Positions 21,826 to 33,545 are shown, counted from the stretch's first letter. The stretch: DNA of 64,000 nucleotides from Tenrec ecaudatus (GCF_050624435.1 NC_134537.1:11714584-11778583), one strand, 5' to 3'. Notes: generated from the letters alone by a model not told the origin. Translations and numbers: made by a program.

Positions 21826-22655
21826 AAATATGCTTTCTCTGCAATGTGTTTGGTATCAAATACATTTGTATGATATAAAATAGGGTCTATATACAAGGAT
21901 AAAATAACATGACCGTACGCATGCATGTGTAATAACATGTGCCAGACACGCTATGTGCCAGACACGCTCAGTATAAGCTCCCCGCTCAGTCCTCAAGGTG
22001 CTCCGCAACACCGGTATTTTGAACATCCGCAGGGAGGGAGTGGCTGTGTGCTTTGTCCCCTGCCCCGCCTTGGGGAATGGAGAGGGGCAGAAATAAGAGA
22101 GGAAGCAAGCAGAAGGAGGGTGGGTACCCGGAGAAGTGGCTGGGTGCCCACCCCCCACCCCACTACCACCCCCCAGACTGACTCTGCAGGACTGACGTGA
22201 CTCATTGGAAAGAGTGAGCAAAGTCGGGCATCAGCCACTAGCGCCTCCGTCTTTGGGGTCAGAAACAAGACTCCAGCCTGCCAGTTCCCAGAACGCACCT
22301 GCGCGCTCCAGGGCTCCCACAAGGATAAGACTGCCCCCCCTCAGAAAGTCTCCTGTGGGTGTTCCCCGGGAGTCCCCCACCCGGGCACCTTCTGACCTCG
22401 CGATGTCATTTCTTGAGCCTGCTAAGGGTGACCCCCTCCTTACCCTCGCCACGCCACCGATGACTCCAGGCTCAGAAATAGCCCCGCAGTCAGCTTCCCT
22501 GGGCCGCCCCGCCCCCCATTCCCAGAAGGTCTGGACTCTGACTCAGAAGGGGCGAGTCTGAGCGTCAACAAGGACCTACCAGTTGGTCGTTCTGAGGAAT
22601 TCTTTGTGAAATCCCGGAGCCTAGTGAAGAGTTTAAAAGGGAAAGAAAAAAAACA
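21826..22655. other. Intergenic, no recognised gene
   Basis: Two mutually antisense frames (22205-22561 and 21993-22322) have no recognisable domain. 22240-22560 is moderately CpG-rich but I see no promoter signature I can defend. Confidence 0.35.
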
Positions 22656-22659
22656 AAAC

Positions 22660-22742
22660 AACCTCACTGCCAGACCATAATGACTCACAGTCATTAGGCA
22701 GAGTAGAATGGGCCTGGGCAGCTTCCTGAGACCGTACATCTT
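22660..22742 (-). repeat. AfroSINE fragment
   Basis: It has CTCACTGCCAGACCATAATGA and GGCAGAGTAGAATGGGCCTG, the 3' half only. Confidence 0.5.
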
Positions 22743-22768
22743 TTTTTTTCTTTTTGTTTTTTTAAAAG

Positions 22769-23440
22769 CACCCATGGTGTCGAGCACATTTGTACATAGG
22801 TTGCCATCATCATTCTCAAAGCATTTTCTTTCTCCTTGAGCCCTGGGTATCAGTTCATTCACCCTCCCCACCCTCCCTCATGACCCTTGATAATTTATAA
22901 ATTATTATTGTCATTTTCATGTCTTACACCAACCGCTGGCTCCCTTCACCCACTTTTCTGTTGTTCATCCCCCTGGGTGGGGGTATCTGTAGATCATTCT
23001 GATCGGTGCCCCCTTTCTCCCACTACCTTCCCCTTACCCTCCTGGTAGTGCCACTCTACCACTGGTCCTGAGGGGTTTACCTGTCCTGGATTCCCTGTGT
23101 TTCCAGCTCTTATCTGTACCAATGTACAAGCTCTGGTCTAGCCAGATTTGTAAGGTAGAATTGGGGTCATGATGGGGTGGGGGGACAGAAGCATTAAAGA
23201 ACTAGAGGAAAGTTGTATGTTTCATCGGTGCTATACTGCACCGACTGGGTCGTCTCTTCCTTGTGACCCTTCTGTAGGGGGGTGGGGTCCAAATGTCTAC
23301 AGATGGGCTTTGAGTCTTTACTCCACGCTCCCCACCTTTCATATCGATATGTTTTTTTGTTTTGGATCTTTGATGTCTGGTACCTGATCACATCGACACC
23401 TCATGATCACACAGGCTGGTGTGCTTCCTCCGTGTGGGCT
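22769..23440 (-). repeat. L1-like 3' region, antisense, longest copy
   Basis: The terminal ~50 bases are missing. It then runs through the pyrimidine tract (22860) and TTTATAAATTATTATTGTC, and on to sequence further 5' in the element (TCACACAGGCTGGTGTGCTT at 23408). It is the best copy here for the family's upstream sequence. Confidence 0.65.
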
Positions 23441-23446
23441 TTGTTG

Positions 23447-23562
23447 ATTCCATAAATCTTTACGGGAGCAGAAATGCCTCATCTTTCTCCTTTGGGTGGC
23501 TGGTGAACCCGAACTGCTGACCTTGTGGTCTGTGGCCCAGCAGGCAACCACCAGGGCATCCA
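23447..23562 (-). repeat. AfroSINE fragment
   Basis: It has CAGAAATGCCTCATCTTTCTC and GAACTGCTGACCTTGTGG. The tRNA-like head is at the right end. Confidence 0.65.
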
Positions 23563-23569
23563 TGCCCTC

Positions 23570-23766
23570 ACTCACTGTCATCAAGTTAATACCAACTCAG
23601 AGGGACCCTACAGGGCAGGGAAGAGCTGCCGCTGGGGGGTTCCAGCACTGTAATAACTCTTTAGGGGAGTAGAAAGCCTCATCTTTCTCCCGAGGAGCAG
23701 CTGGTGGTTTTGAACTGCTGACCTTGTCCTTGGCAGCCCAACATGTAATACCGCCAGGGCTCTAGG
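23570..23766 (-). repeat. AfroSINE, near full length
   Basis: It has GTCATCAAGTTAATACCAAC at the 3' end of the element, GAGTAGAAAGCCTCATCTTT in the body and a head complement ending at CCGCCAGGGC. Confidence 0.75.
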
Positions 23767-23814
23767 CCCTGGTAACTCACCTGTCTCTCACCAATGGACA
23801 GATTGACTCAGGGG

Positions 23815-23861
23815 TGTACAGACCCTGCTGTCTTATGGCAGCAACTCTGACTCCCAGTGAC

Positions 23862-23913
<52 letters not shown>

Positions 23914-23992
23914 GGCAAAGAACTATGCCCCCAGAGGCTTCTCTGAAGTAGATTGCCAGGCCTTTCCTCTGAGGCACCCCTGGGTGGACTGG
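23815..23992 (-). repeat. AfroSINE variant containing (TG)n
   Basis: It has TATGGCAGCAACTCTGACTC, then the TG array, then GATTGCCAGGCCTTTCCTCT and CACCCCTGGGTGGACTGG. The microsatellite sits where related copies have a short ATGTGTGTCAG. Confidence 0.6.
23864..23912 (+). repeat. (GT)24 microsatellite
   Basis: Perfect dinucleotide run inside the AfroSINE variant. Confidence 0.97.
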
Positions 23993-24400
23993 AGCGATCG
24001 AGCATGGTAACCCTGGGTAACTGAAGGGACCCCATAATGATAAGAGAAGGGGAACCTTTGAGTGCAGGGAGGGATGAAAGAGGAGAGCTGGGCCTTACTC
24101 TCAGAAGAACTAAGACCAGGAATAGACCTAGGAGGGGGGTGGCTCTGTCCTGAAGGGGCCTCCAGTCTGCCAGCTGCACAGGTCATTGATGGCCAGAGAC
24201 CACCCAGGGGTTAGATACCCTCTCCTTATTCACCCCTCAAAATAGCTCAGGTGATCCCCACCGGGTACACAGCTGACTCACTCACTAGCTCCAAGCCTAG
24301 ACTCATACCTGGGATGAATGAAGCTCCCTGGCCCCTTCCCCTCCCCCACCGCAAGGCCCCCTAAGTGATTCCCTGCATGGAAGAGTGATTTCCACAAGCC

Positions 24401-24410
24401 CTAAAAATAA
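24401..24410 (+). promoter_or_regulatory. MEF2 site in XIRP1 promoter
   Basis: CTAAAAATAA fits the MEF2 consensus YTA(A/T)4TAR exactly. It lies about 60 bases before the TATA-like box. Xin is known as a MEF2-dependent cardiac and skeletal muscle gene, which fits. Confidence 0.7.
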
Positions 24411-24466
24411 CCGAGCCACTTCATTCTCTGAACTTAACCTCCCCTGCCCTCCCCCACAGCCAACAA

Positions 24467-24480
24467 GATAAAGGCAGCTG
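24467..24480 (+). promoter_or_regulatory. TATA-like box and E-box of XIRP1
   Basis: GATAAAG at 24467 is a weak TATA-type element and would place initiation near 24495-24505. CAGCTG at 24475 (again at 24536) is an E-box usable by MyoD-family factors. The start site itself is inferred. Confidence 0.5.
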
Positions 24481-24497
24481 CCCCAGGCTGGCAGGGG

Positions 24498-24616
24498 ACA
24501 GAGACCCAGGCGGAGGAGACAGGGCAACGACCAGGCAGCTGACCTGACCAGCATAGCAGGGACGACGAGAGGAACGACAGACCCCGGCAGCCCACACCTG
24601 TCACAGACCCAGAGCT
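24498..24616 (+). other. XIRP1: XIRP1 exon 1 (5' UTR, non-coding)
   Basis: The exon end is set by AGAGCT followed by GTAAGTAC, a near-perfect splice donor at 24617. The 5' boundary is an estimate from the TATA-like box. There is no ATG in frame with the CDS. The distance to the coding exon and the total gene length of about 9 kb agree with the two-exon human gene as I remember it. Confidence 0.6.
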
Positions 24617-27600
24617 GTAAGTACCTGTCCAAAGGCCCAGCCATGGCAGGTGGCCCTCCAGGCTGGAATCCCCCCAGGGTAATGTGAGTGGCGGTGGCTG
24701 GAGGGGGAAGAAGAGGTCGAAGGGCCATGTTGTTGGGTCTGTGAGTGGAGAGGTCTTTGGCCTAAAGAATCCACAGAGCAGAGTCAGTGCGTGTGACACC
24801 CCTCCCCACCCCCGCCCCTTGGAGAACTCAGAGCGGCCACCACAGGCCTGAGCCAGCAGAGCAGACAGGCCATTGTCCATCTGCCTAGACTTGATCCAGG
24901 CCTTCCCCAGGAGGAGCTGGCTGGGATTGCAACTTTAAAATACAAATCTAGAACCCTTCCGGCTCTAGGGTTCCCCCCACCAGGGGATCCCAGAGAGGAA
25001 AGGGGGATGGAAGGTAGGGGGCGGTCCTGAGAGGGATGGGAAGTAGGAGGCAGGGTTGATTGACTTTGGCAGGATAAAACCACCACCCCCATACACACAC
25101 ACACACAGTTGTTGTGGGCACAAGTCTTGGCATACATGACCCTGAAATTTCTGTCCAAAGCTGACCTGAGCCCAGCCCCAAGCGCCCCTGGCCTGGGACC
25201 TGGGGTGGGGTGTGATGAGGTATGATGGGAAGGTCATTAGCTCATATTGGGGGTCCAGATCTGAATCTGCAGAGATGGACCAAGGAGGAAGCATCTGGGG
25301 CAAAGGCAAGGTCACTCTGAGAGTCTGGCCCTGCCCTAGGAAGCCAGGCTCTAGCTTCGGCCTCCATGGTAAATCTGGTGGGACTTCCACAGTGTCTCCT
25401 CTAGAAACGTAGGGAGCCTCCCTGGGCCAGGCAGGGATGGCGGGGATGGCGGGACGGGTAGAATGCAGGCCTCTGGGGCTGGCTCCAGGCTTTTCCCGAG
25501 ACCTTGCTCCCAGTCCTTGGTGAGGTCTGTTTCCCTCTCTGGGCCTCAGTGCCCCCTTCCGCCCCTCCCCCACCCTTGCCCCGTCTGAACAACAGGGAGT
25601 TAGGTGACCCCAAAGAGTCCCTGGGTCTGTCACTGCTGCCATCTGAGATTCTCGCCCTTTGTGGGCACATGCAGAGACTGGAAATTCCTGGAGGTGGGGT
25701 GGGGCCTGTGGCTGTGCAGGCCATCTGCGGAGGCCACAGTGGTGCCGACAGGGGCAGGGGAGAGGCTGGCAGACACAGATTGGCCTTTGGTATAAGGTCC
25801 TCACAGGAAAATGGCCCCCTGGGGGAGCGGTATGGGCAGGGGGTAGGAGGCTGCTGCATAGCTAAGAACTCCAGGTCTGGAGGTTCTGAGATCTCCCAGA
25901 GGACCTGTGGGGGTGGGGTGGGAGTGGGACTCGCAGCCCGGGAGCCCCCTCTGCCTCCTGAGTTGTCCATGAGGAGGAAGTCCTGTCCCCACCTGCTTCC
26001 AATGTTCCTGCTTCTGCTACCTCAAGTTCCTTCAGCCAGGGGCACTTTTCAGGATCCGGTATCCCATCTTGCTACACCAGGGCTAGGAGCACAGCACAGG
26101 GAGCAGGACCTAGTGTGGGGCGGGGCCCTGAGACGCCTGGGGTAGAAGAGGATGGGCACCCAGGGCCCCCACTGGCGGAGCCAGGGCTGCAGTGCTGCGG
26201 TCAGGGCCTGGGCTATATTTAGTACCCATGCAGAGCAGGCCAGGGGTCAGGAGCCAATGGGGCCCAGCATGCTTCTCATTCCTTCCCTGCTGGCCCCTGG
26301 AAGCGTTTAGTACACCTGTCACAAGGCAGATAAGACACACATGAGACAGAGACCAGGGAAAGGCTTGAGAGTCGCAGGGCCTGGAGGGGTCAGGGACAGA
26401 GCCAGGAGAGGCAGTGTCCCTGGTTTTGTGAGGAAGGAAGAAGAGGAGGGGCAAAGGTTCTGTCTGGAGGGCAGGGCATAGGGGACAATGAAGTGTAGGT
26501 CTTGGTGGGCACATAAGGTGCCAAAGGTGGACAGATCCCTGGGTGCACAAGTGTGGAGGAGCACAGGGCAGGCCTGTCTCTGTTGAAAGGTCTCCTGGTC
26601 CCACACTCCCCCACCTAGGGGCCACCCTCACTTTCCGCTAAGGGGCTTTATAGCCAGGAAGAAAATTTCTCCTTTCTACCCTCTTATTTCTCAGGTCCAG
26701 ACCCCACATGAGGTCTGAGAGCTCCAAGCCTCCACTGCCGGCCGCTCCTTCACCAAGTCCTTTTCTGGGGCCCAATTTCTTCTTTTGTCATGAGAGGCTA
26801 GACCAGAAGGCCAAGGGTCAGACCTTCTGAGTCCTGGGATCAGGAATTTAGAACCTGGCTCGGCCTTACCACAATATAGCGGGTGACCAGTTGTTCCTTC
26901 CTGAGCCTCCACGCCCAGATGGCTTCCTCCAGAGCCTGGGGATGCCTGCTGGTGCCCAACTTGCCTCCTGGGCCCAGGAAAGGCCAGGCAGTGAGTTTGA
27001 GAGGTACCCTGGCATCCAAGCTCCCTGCTGAGGTCGCAAGGGTGCCCTCTTGTGTTCTGAAAAGGAATGTCACCTCCAAGGGAAATGGGTGACCAGTTGA
27101 GGGTCACTCCCATCCCTCTCTCCATTTAGGGCAAACAGTTGATGCACTGGGTTGCTCACTGTCCACCTAGAGCTACCTGGGTAAACAGACTTGGCTGTGT
27201 ACTTCTGGAACTCATGTCAACTCTGACACACAGACATTACCAGGAGTTGTCGCTGACCCCCTCCCCCAAGGCAGGTGTTCACCTCCCTCTCGCTGGTGGG
27301 ACCTGCTAAGTCCCCACTTCCCCAGGCCACTCACCTGTGTGCCCTGGGAGTGGAGGGTGGGGGGCGACTTAGGAAAGGAGCCAGGACGAGACCTGGACGG
27401 CCTGCCCACTGGCTTAGGCAGTGCTGTGGAGCTGAAGGGAGCAGCCACACCACCAGCTGTGCTCTGCTTACTCCCTCGCCACCCAAGTGACACTGGGGAA
27501 GCAGGGACTGACCATGACATCCTAAGTGCAAGGTTTGTCACTATCCCAGGCAGATGGCAAAAGTGAGCCAAGCCCAGCCAGTGTCCTGTCTGTCTGGCGA

Positions 27601-27719
27601 CAGGTCCTTGAAGGTCGCTCAGCCCTAGGGCCTTGCACCTTGATATCTATCCCAGCCACCAGCGCCCACCTCACCTGAGGTCTCCCACCCCACCCTCACT
27701 TCCACCTTCTCCCCTGTAG
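24617..27719 (+). other. XIRP1: XIRP1 intron 1
   Basis: Donor GTAAGTAC at 24617, acceptor CTTCTCCCCTGTAG ending at 27719. The 3.1-kb intron is free of recognisable AfroSINE or L1 sequence. It holds a short CA run (25092-25108) and a MEF2 site at 26213. Long antisense frames (for example 279 codons at 24965-25804) show no domains. Confidence 0.65.
26213..26222 (+). promoter_or_regulatory. Intronic MEF2 site
   Basis: CTATATTTAG is a perfect MEF2 consensus site. It lies 1.6 kb into the XIRP1 intron and may mark a muscle enhancer or an alternative promoter. Confidence 0.55.
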
Positions 27720-27720
27720 G

Positions 27721-30700
27721 ATGGCCGACGCCCAGACCCAGGTGACCCCCACACCAACCGTCCCCATGGCGACCACACAGGACCTGCCCCTGCCACCCCC
27801 GCCGGCCCTGGAGGATCTGCCGACGCCCCCGTGCAAGGAGTCCTTTTCTAAATTCCACCAGCAGCGGCAGGCCACCGAGCTCCGCCGCCTCTACCGGCAC
27901 ATCCATCCCGAGCTCCGCAAGAACCTAGCGGAGGCCGTGGAGGAGGACCTGGCCGAGGCTCTGGGCTCCGAGGAGCCCACCGAGGGGGACGTTCAGTGCA
28001 TGCGCTGGATCTTTGAGAACTGGCGGCTGGACGCCATTGGGGACCGTGAGAAGCCAGCTGCCAGGGAGCCCGTGCCTGGCGGAGACGTCCAGGCCACCTC
28101 CCGGAAGTTTGAGGAAGGCGCCTTCACCAGCAGCCGAGATCCCGCTGTTCCCCCGGCCCCAGGAGGGGATGCGCGCGCAGCCCGCGGGCAGTTTGAGCCG
28201 AAGACCTTGGACGAGGCCCCCGAGGCTGCAGCGAGGGAGCCTGCAGCCTGCAGCGGAGACGTGCAGGGCACCAGGATGCTCTTCGAGACGCGGCCCCTGG
28301 ACCGCCTGGGCTCCCGACCCTCGGTGCAAGAGCCGAGCCCCCTGGAGCTGCGCTCCGAGATCCAGGAGCTGAAAGGCGACGTGAAGAAGACGGTGAAGCT
28401 GTTCCAGACGGAGCCGCTCTGCGCCATCCAGGACGCCGAGGGCGCCATCCACGAGGTGCAGGCTGCCTGCCGCGAGGAGATCCACAGCCACGCCGTGAGG
28501 TCCGCCCGCTGGCTCTTCGAGACCCGGCCGCTGGACGCCATCAACCGTGACCCCAGCCAGGTGCGGGTGATTCGGGGCATCTCCCTGGAAGAGGAGGCCC
28601 GGCCTGACGTCAGCGCTACTCGCTGGATCTTTGAGACACAGCCGCTGGACGCCATCCGGGAAATCATAGTGGACGAGAAGGACTTCCAGCCCTCCCCAGA
28701 CCTTCTGCCCCCTGGCCCCGATGTCCAGCAGCAGCGGCATCTGTTTGAGACCCGACCTTTAGATACCCTGAGGGGGGAGGAGGAGGCTGGAGGGGAGGCC
28801 CCCCCACCCAAAGAAGAGGTGGTTCCAGGCAATGTCCGCTCCACCCTATGGCTGTTTGAGACTAAGCCCCTGGACTCTCCCAGAGGCAAGGTCCAAGTGG
28901 GTCATCTGCAGCGGGTGGGGACCCCAGAGGGCGAGGGACTTGTGTCCAGTGCTGGCCCCTCATCACCGCTCCTCCCTCAGAATGCCCCTGAGATGCAGAC
29001 CCCAAAGGGGGACGTGAAGAGCTTCAAATGTCTTTTTGAGACCCTTCCCTTAGACCGCATCGGGCAGAGGGAGCCTCCGGTCCCCGGAAGCATGAGCAGA
29101 GCAAAAGAGCCTGCTTCCCCTGGGGGTCCCCAAGGCACAGGGTCCCCCGTGTACGCCATGCAGGATGGCAAGGGCCACCTCCACGCCCTGACCTCTGTCA
29201 GCAGGGAGCAGGTGGTTGGGGGTGATGTGAAGAGCTACCGGTGGATGTTCGAGACGCAGCCCCTGGACCAGCTGGGCCGCCACCCCAGCACTGTGGATGT
29301 GGTGCGGGGCATCACCCAGCAAGATGTGGTGGCTGGGGATGTGGGCACCACACGGTGGCTTTTTGAGACCCAGCCCCTGGAGGTGATCCATCAGCTGGAG
29401 CAACAGGAACGACAGGAAGAAGCGGGCAAAGGTCAGGAGGCTGCCCAGGCCGAGGCCCCCCCGAAGGGCGACGTGCAGACCATGCGGTGGCTGTTTGAGA
29501 CTTGTTCCATGAGTGAGCTGGCGGGGAGGCAGGGGGCAGAAGTTCCAGATTCCACAGCCCAGCCCGAAGTCCGGTCCTGCACCTGGATGTTCGAACCCCA
29601 AGCCCGAGACAGGCCAGAAGGCTCCAGAGAGCAGCACTTACGGGTCGGACAGATACCTACTGGGGACAGACAGACCGATGGACACATCTTTGAAACGGAG
29701 CCTCTGCAGGCCTCGGGTGGTCCCTGCCACAGAGGGCCCGTGCGGTACTGCAGCCGCGTGGACATCCCTTCGGGGCAGGTGTCTCGTCAGAAGGAGGTTT
29801 TCCAGGCCCTGGAGGAAGGCCGAAAGGAAGACCATGGGGCCAGGGTAGCCCCTGAGCCCATCTCTGGGGGTGCTGTGCGCAAGTTCACTTGGCTCTTTGA
29901 GAACTGCCCCATGGGCTCTCTAGCAGCAGAGAGTGTCAGAGGGGGCAGTCTCCAGGCAGAGCAGCCCGAGGGCCTCTCCAACAATGAAGTGCTGGAAAAG
30001 CAGGAGACAGCCACCGAGGGGACCCTGAGGGCGCTGCAGGCCACGCCAGGCATCCTGCACCACGGGGGCATCCTTATGGAGGCCAGAGGGCCAGGGGAGC
30101 TCTGTCTGGCCAAGTACGTGCTCCTGGGCCCCGGGCAGGGGCACCCCCAGGTGCGGAAAGAGGAGCTGGTGTTCGGTGAGCTCCCCAGGATCGTGCGTCA
30201 AGTGCTGCGGAGGCCAGATGTGGATCCGCAGGGCCTGCTGGTTCAGGAGGGCCCGCCTGGCCGGCTCCGGCTCACGCCTCTGAGGCTGCCAGCCCCAGAC
30301 GGCAGTGCGAACTTGGACGATCTGGACCCCGAGCTCCAGCAGGTACTGGCGTGTAGCCTCACCACCTCGGTGGTGAGGACCGGGCTGGTGATGCAGGAGA
30401 CAGAGCAGGGCCTAGTGGCCCTGACGGCTTATTCCCTGCAGCCCCAGCCAGCCAGCAGGGCCCCGGAGAGGAGCAGTGTGCAGCTGCTGGCCAGCTGCAT
30501 AGACAAAGGAGACCTGAGCGGCCTGCACAGTCTGCGGTGGGAGCCGCCAGCTGACCCAAGTCCAGTGCCAGGCAGCGAGGGGGACCAGAGGCTGCCCCTG
30601 ACTGACAGCATCATCCATGTGCCTCCCCTAGACCCCAGCCTGGGGATGGGGCAGCTGCAAGGCCGGGGGCCACCCACCTGCACCCCACTGCCGGTGGAAA

Positions 30701-32838
30701 AGGCAACCCCTCTGCAGGGGGATGCTGCCACCCCCAGTGGCAGGCAGGGAGCGGGAAAGAAAGAAGAAAGTCGCGCTGGGCAAGGGGTGATGGCAGCAAC
30801 CTTGGGCGAGTTGGAAGGAGCTGTTTCTGCCACCCAGGACCCTGGGGCCCCAGACCTCCAAGCCGCCATGCAGAGTCTGCGGACAGCAACTGCCGAGGCC
30901 CAGAGCCTGCGCCAACACGTTCTGAACAAGCACAAGCAGGGCTCAGGCCCAGCGGCTACCTCCACACCCTTCCAGAATGGTCTTCCGCAAGCGCCTGCCC
31001 AGACCCCTGGGGCTGCCCACAGCAACACCAAGCCAGGGGCTGGAAGTGACCCCAGGAACCCAGCAGCCCCCAGAAAGGTCAGTGGGGACAAGAAAGCACG
31101 GCCCGGAGGGCTGTCCGGGGGGTGGGTGTCTGCTCAAGATGGCGTCTACACTGCTCACCCAGTGAAGACCTTTGACCTGCCCAGGGGGGTCCAGCCTTCT
31201 GAAGGGAAACCCCAGCCATGGGACAAAGAGACTGCTCTCCCAGCTCAGGCACCAAGCCCATTCAGAGGCAGCCTGGGCCAGAGCGTCAGGGCAGGGCGGG
31301 AAGAGTCCGGGGTTGGCGTGCAGAACGCCTGTGGCCCTCTAGGGAAGGCACGGGCCAAAGTTGGCCCAGGGAGCCTCCAGGATGCAGAAAGCACCTTGAA
31401 GGCAGCTGCTGTAGCCCCTCCCTTTCTGGCATCTGGGCCTCAGGTTGCAGGTGCCCACCTGCACTCCTGTAATCCCTCTGTTCCTCCTCCTCCTCCTCCT
31501 CACCCAGTTGCTGTGAAAGCCCGAACTCACCACAGAGAGGACTCCGTGCAGCAAGCCTCCAAGCCCCTGCAAGACCCCCACAGCAGCCCGGTGGGCCAGA
31601 GAACACCTGAGGGGTCACAGGCAAAGACACCGAGTCGGGAGCCCATTGTATCCCCCAGGAAGAAGCCCCAGCTGCCCCCCAAACCTGCCCACCTCTCCCT
31701 CATCCATCCTCCCCAGAGGCTGGCCAAGCCTCCAGCTCTGTCTCCCAGATCCTCCCTGGAGGCTGGACTAGGAGCAAAGCAACCAGATGAGAGAGATGCC
31801 GCCGCCGCCCCCCAGAGGGCCCAGGTCCCCTCCACTGTAGGCCAGCCTGGCTCCCAACGTGGCCTCAGCTCCGAGGGCCCTGAGCCCAGTGAAAGTCAAC
31901 TTGCAGGCAGCAACGCCCATCACCTCAAGTTCCCCAAATTCAAAGCTTCCAACAGGGACCCCACCTTGCCATGGCACGGCCCGGGGCACCTAGGAGGGAG
32001 CCCCAAAGAAGGTTCCCGGACGGCAGCTCCTGAGAGCCCGGAGAGACTGCAGGGAAGCCAACAAGAGCTCCAGGGCCTGGAGAAGGCGGCCAGCCGCACA
32101 GTGGATGCTCAGGCACTGCGGGGGCTCTTGGGGGCTATGCCCCAGGGTAAAGGGTCTGTCCCTCAAGTGCCTGTCTCCCCCCGAGGGCCTGAGGCCTCTG
32201 TGGAACAGGCCTTTGGGGAGCTGAGTCGGGTCAGCATGGAGGTTGCCCGTCTGAAGGAACAGACCCTGGCCAGGCTGCTAGACATCGAAGTGGCTGTGCA
32301 CAAGGCCCTCAGCTCCGTGTCCAGTCTTCAGCCTGAGCCCCATGCCCAGGCCACCCCGCTGGACCACAGCGCCCACCAGGTCCATGACACAGCCAGCAGT
32401 AGAGCCAGGCCCAACTGGTCAGTTAAAGAAGCCCAGCATCAAGACCAGGTAAGAAATCATGCAGATGTGAAAGGCCAAGTGGCCGCCATGGCCTCTCCAA
32501 GCAGAAGGCTGGAGACACTGAGAGAAGATGCAGGCCTCCCTCAGGTCTTGCCTCCCTGCCGTGACTCCAGCTGCTCCCCCGCCTTTATCTCCATCATCCA
32601 GTCCACCACAAGGAAATCGCCAGAGGCTCCCAGCCCCCAGGGCAGCCCCCACACCACAGTGACAAGCATACGCCTGACCCCAACCCAGCCGGAAGGGGCC
32701 CAGGACCAGGCCAGCAGGAAGGAGGACCCCCAGTCCTCTGCCTTGACCAGTGCCCTTCCCACTGGGCAGCAGAAAAGCTTCCAGGAGCTGCCGACGGGCC
32801 AGCCAGCCCCCAGCTCTACAGAGCCACGAGAACCCTGA
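27721..32838 (+). CDS. XIRP1: Xin actin-binding repeat-containing protein 1 (1,705 aa)
   Basis: XIRP1 binds and cross-links actin filaments at intercalated discs of heart and at myotendinous junctions. The N-terminus has a proline-rich [16 protein letters not shown] stretch (residues 22-37), matching the Mena/VASP-binding site known in the family. About 16-17 Xin repeats follow (residues ~88-735) with the core (G)DV-x(5)-W-L/I/M-F-E-T-x-P-L-D, for example [20 protein letters not shown] long low-complexity Pro/Ser/Gln region includes an SH3-ligand-like [12 protein letters not shown] (near residue 1314), which fits the reported binding of the nebulin SH3 domain. A helical segment lies at about 1493-1536 ([20 protein letters not shown]). 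The start ATG is one base after the splice acceptor and the CDS is in a single exon. The human long isoform is about 1,843 aa, so this protein lacks the final part; the tail persists as a broken remnant (next entry). Repeat 3 is degenerate. Confidence 0.96.
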   Translation: MADAQTQVTPTPTVPMATTQDLPLPPPPALEDLPTPPCKESFSKFHQQRQATELRRLYRHIHPELRKNLAEAVEEDLAEALGSEEPTEGDVQCMRWIFENWRLDAIGDREKPAAREPVPGGDVQATSRKFEEGAFTSSRDPAVPPAPGGDARAARGQFEPKTLDEAPEAAAREPAACSGDVQGTRMLFETRPLDRLGSRPSVQEPSPLELRSEIQELKGDVKKTVKLFQTEPLCAIQDAEGAIHEVQAACREEIHSHAVRSARWLFETRPLDAINRDPSQVRVIRGISLEEEARPDVSATRWIFETQPLDAIREIIVDEKDFQPSPDLLPPGPDVQQQRHLFETRPLDTLRGEEEAGGEAPPPKEEVVPGNVRSTLWLFETKPLDSPRGKVQVGHLQRVGTPEGEGLVSSAGPSSPLLPQNAPEMQTPKGDVKSFKCLFETLPLDRIGQREPPVPGSMSRAKEPASPGGPQGTGSPVYAMQDGKGHLHALTSVSREQVVGGDVKSYRWMFETQPLDQLGRHPSTVDVVRGITQQDVVAGDVGTTRWLFETQPLEVIHQLEQQERQEEAGKGQEAAQAEAPPKGDVQTMRWLFETCSMSELAGRQGAEVPDSTAQPEVRSCTWMFEPQARDRPEGSREQHLRVGQIPTGDRQTDGHIFETEPLQASGGPCHRGPVRYCSRVDIPSGQVSRQKEVFQALEEGRKEDHGARVAPEPISGGAVRKFTWLFENCPMGSLAAESVRGGSLQAEQPEGLSNNEVLEKQETATEGTLRALQATPGILHHGGILMEARGPGELCLAKYVLLGPGQGHPQVRKEELVFGELPRIVRQVLRRPDVDPQGLLVQEGPPGRLRLTPLRLPAPDGSANLDDLDPELQQVLACSLTTSVVRTGLVMQETEQGLVALTAYSLQPQPASRAPERSSVQLLASCIDKGDLSGLHSLRWEPPADPSPVPGSEGDQRLPLTDSIIHVPPLDPSLGMGQLQGRGPPTCTPLPVEKATPLQGDAATPSGRQGAGKKEESRAGQGVMAATLGELEGAVSATQDPGAPDLQAAMQSLRTATAEAQSLRQHVLNKHKQGSGPAATSTPFQNGLPQAPAQTPGAAHSNTKPGAGSDPRNPAAPRKVSGDKKARPGGLSGGWVSAQDGVYTAHPVKTFDLPRGVQPSEGKPQPWDKETALPAQAPSPFRGSLGQSVRAGREESGVGVQNACGPLGKARAKVGPGSLQDAESTLKAAAVAPPFLASGPQVAGAHLHSCNPSVPPPPPPHPVAVKARTHHREDSVQQASKPLQDPHSSPVGQRTPEGSQAKTPSREPIVSPRKKPQLPPKPAHLSLIHPPQRLAKPPALSPRSSLEAGLGAKQPDERDAAAAPQRAQVPSTVGQPGSQRGLSSEGPEPSESQLAGSNAHHLKFPKFKASNRDPTLPWHGPGHLGGSPKEGSRTAAPESPERLQGSQQELQGLEKAASRTVDAQALRGLLGAMPQGKGSVPQVPVSPRGPEASVEQAFGELSRVSMEVARLKEQTLARLLDIEVAVHKALSSVSSLQPEPHAQATPLDHSAHQVHDTASSRARPNWSVKEAQHQDQVRNHADVKGQVAAMASPSRRLETLREDAGLPQVLPPCRDSSCSPAFISIIQSTTRKSPEAPSPQGSPHTTVTSIRLTPTQPEGAQDQASRKEDPQSSALTSALPTGQQKSFQELPTGQPAPSSTEPREP

Positions 32839-33010
32839 TGGAGCAGTAGGAAGAGGTGGACCAGTTTGGGAACAGTCCTGGCATCCTCCACCACGGTCAC
32901 CAAGCAGGTCTGGCTGTCTAGGGGCCCGGGCCCCCACCTCGGGCAACCCTACCTCCCCGCAGGGCGGACTCAGCAGTGGCCTGATGGACTCTGGGATGGT
33001 GCCTTTGCCT
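32839..33010 (+). pseudogene. Decayed C-terminal tail of XIRP1
   Basis: Downstream of the TGA at 32836, 32850-32873 encodes EEVDQFGN in another frame, directly preceded by a TAG (32847) where human XIRP1 has a tyrosine codon as I remember it. At 32874 the homology (TVLASSTTVT) returns to the CDS frame, which implies a small indel. A third shift is likely near 32960. The ancestral C-terminal residues are therefore present as sequence but not encoded as one frame. Confidence 0.75.
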
Positions 33011-33545
33011 TGCAACCATGCCCAGTGCATTCCCTGCCCACCACTGGGGTGCCTCCTTCCAGGGCCCCAGCAAGGAGATGGACACCTCCATGCCAGGCAC
33101 ACATGGGGCAAGGACTAAGAAGAAAGAGCCCCTTCCAGAATTTGCTCTGGGTTGTTTCTCTCTCATTCTGTCCACAGGCCCAGATCATGCAAGGAGGGTG
33201 GAGACCCAGGAGGGGGAGGACAGTCCCCCAGCTAGGGTCTGAATAATGGAGCCACACACACACCTGGCCCACATGCACACCACTGCCCGGGCTGTGAGGC
33301 TACATCTCAATCCCTGGAGTCTGCCAGAACCAACTGAACTGGGCTTACCCTGGGCTTGGACAGAGGCTCCAGAAGGGCCTGGACACTGGCTCCCTCATCA
33401 TCTTCTTCATCCTTCAGCCCATCAAGTGGCCCAGGTCACAATGAGTGGGGCAACCACCAGCAAGTTCCCGAAAACCCAAGAACTGCCTTCCTCTGCCCCC
33501 TCCAGACCACACATGCTGCACCCCAAACGAGAAAGAGATACCCTA

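Noticed and set aside
21993-22561. Promoter or gene in a moderately GC-rich stretch
   Set aside because: CpG density is clearly below that of the two islands, and the two frames are antisense to each other without recognisable domains.
24965-25970. Minus-strand frames of 279 and 189 codons in XIRP1 intron 1
   Set aside because: Pro/Ser/Arg-rich text with no recognisable domain, antisense within an intron. Chance in GC-rich DNA.
27925-28889. Minus-strand open frames of 271 and 298 codons
   Set aside because: They are antisense to the GC-rich Xin-repeat region of XIRP1. The translations are low-complexity shadows of the sense codons.
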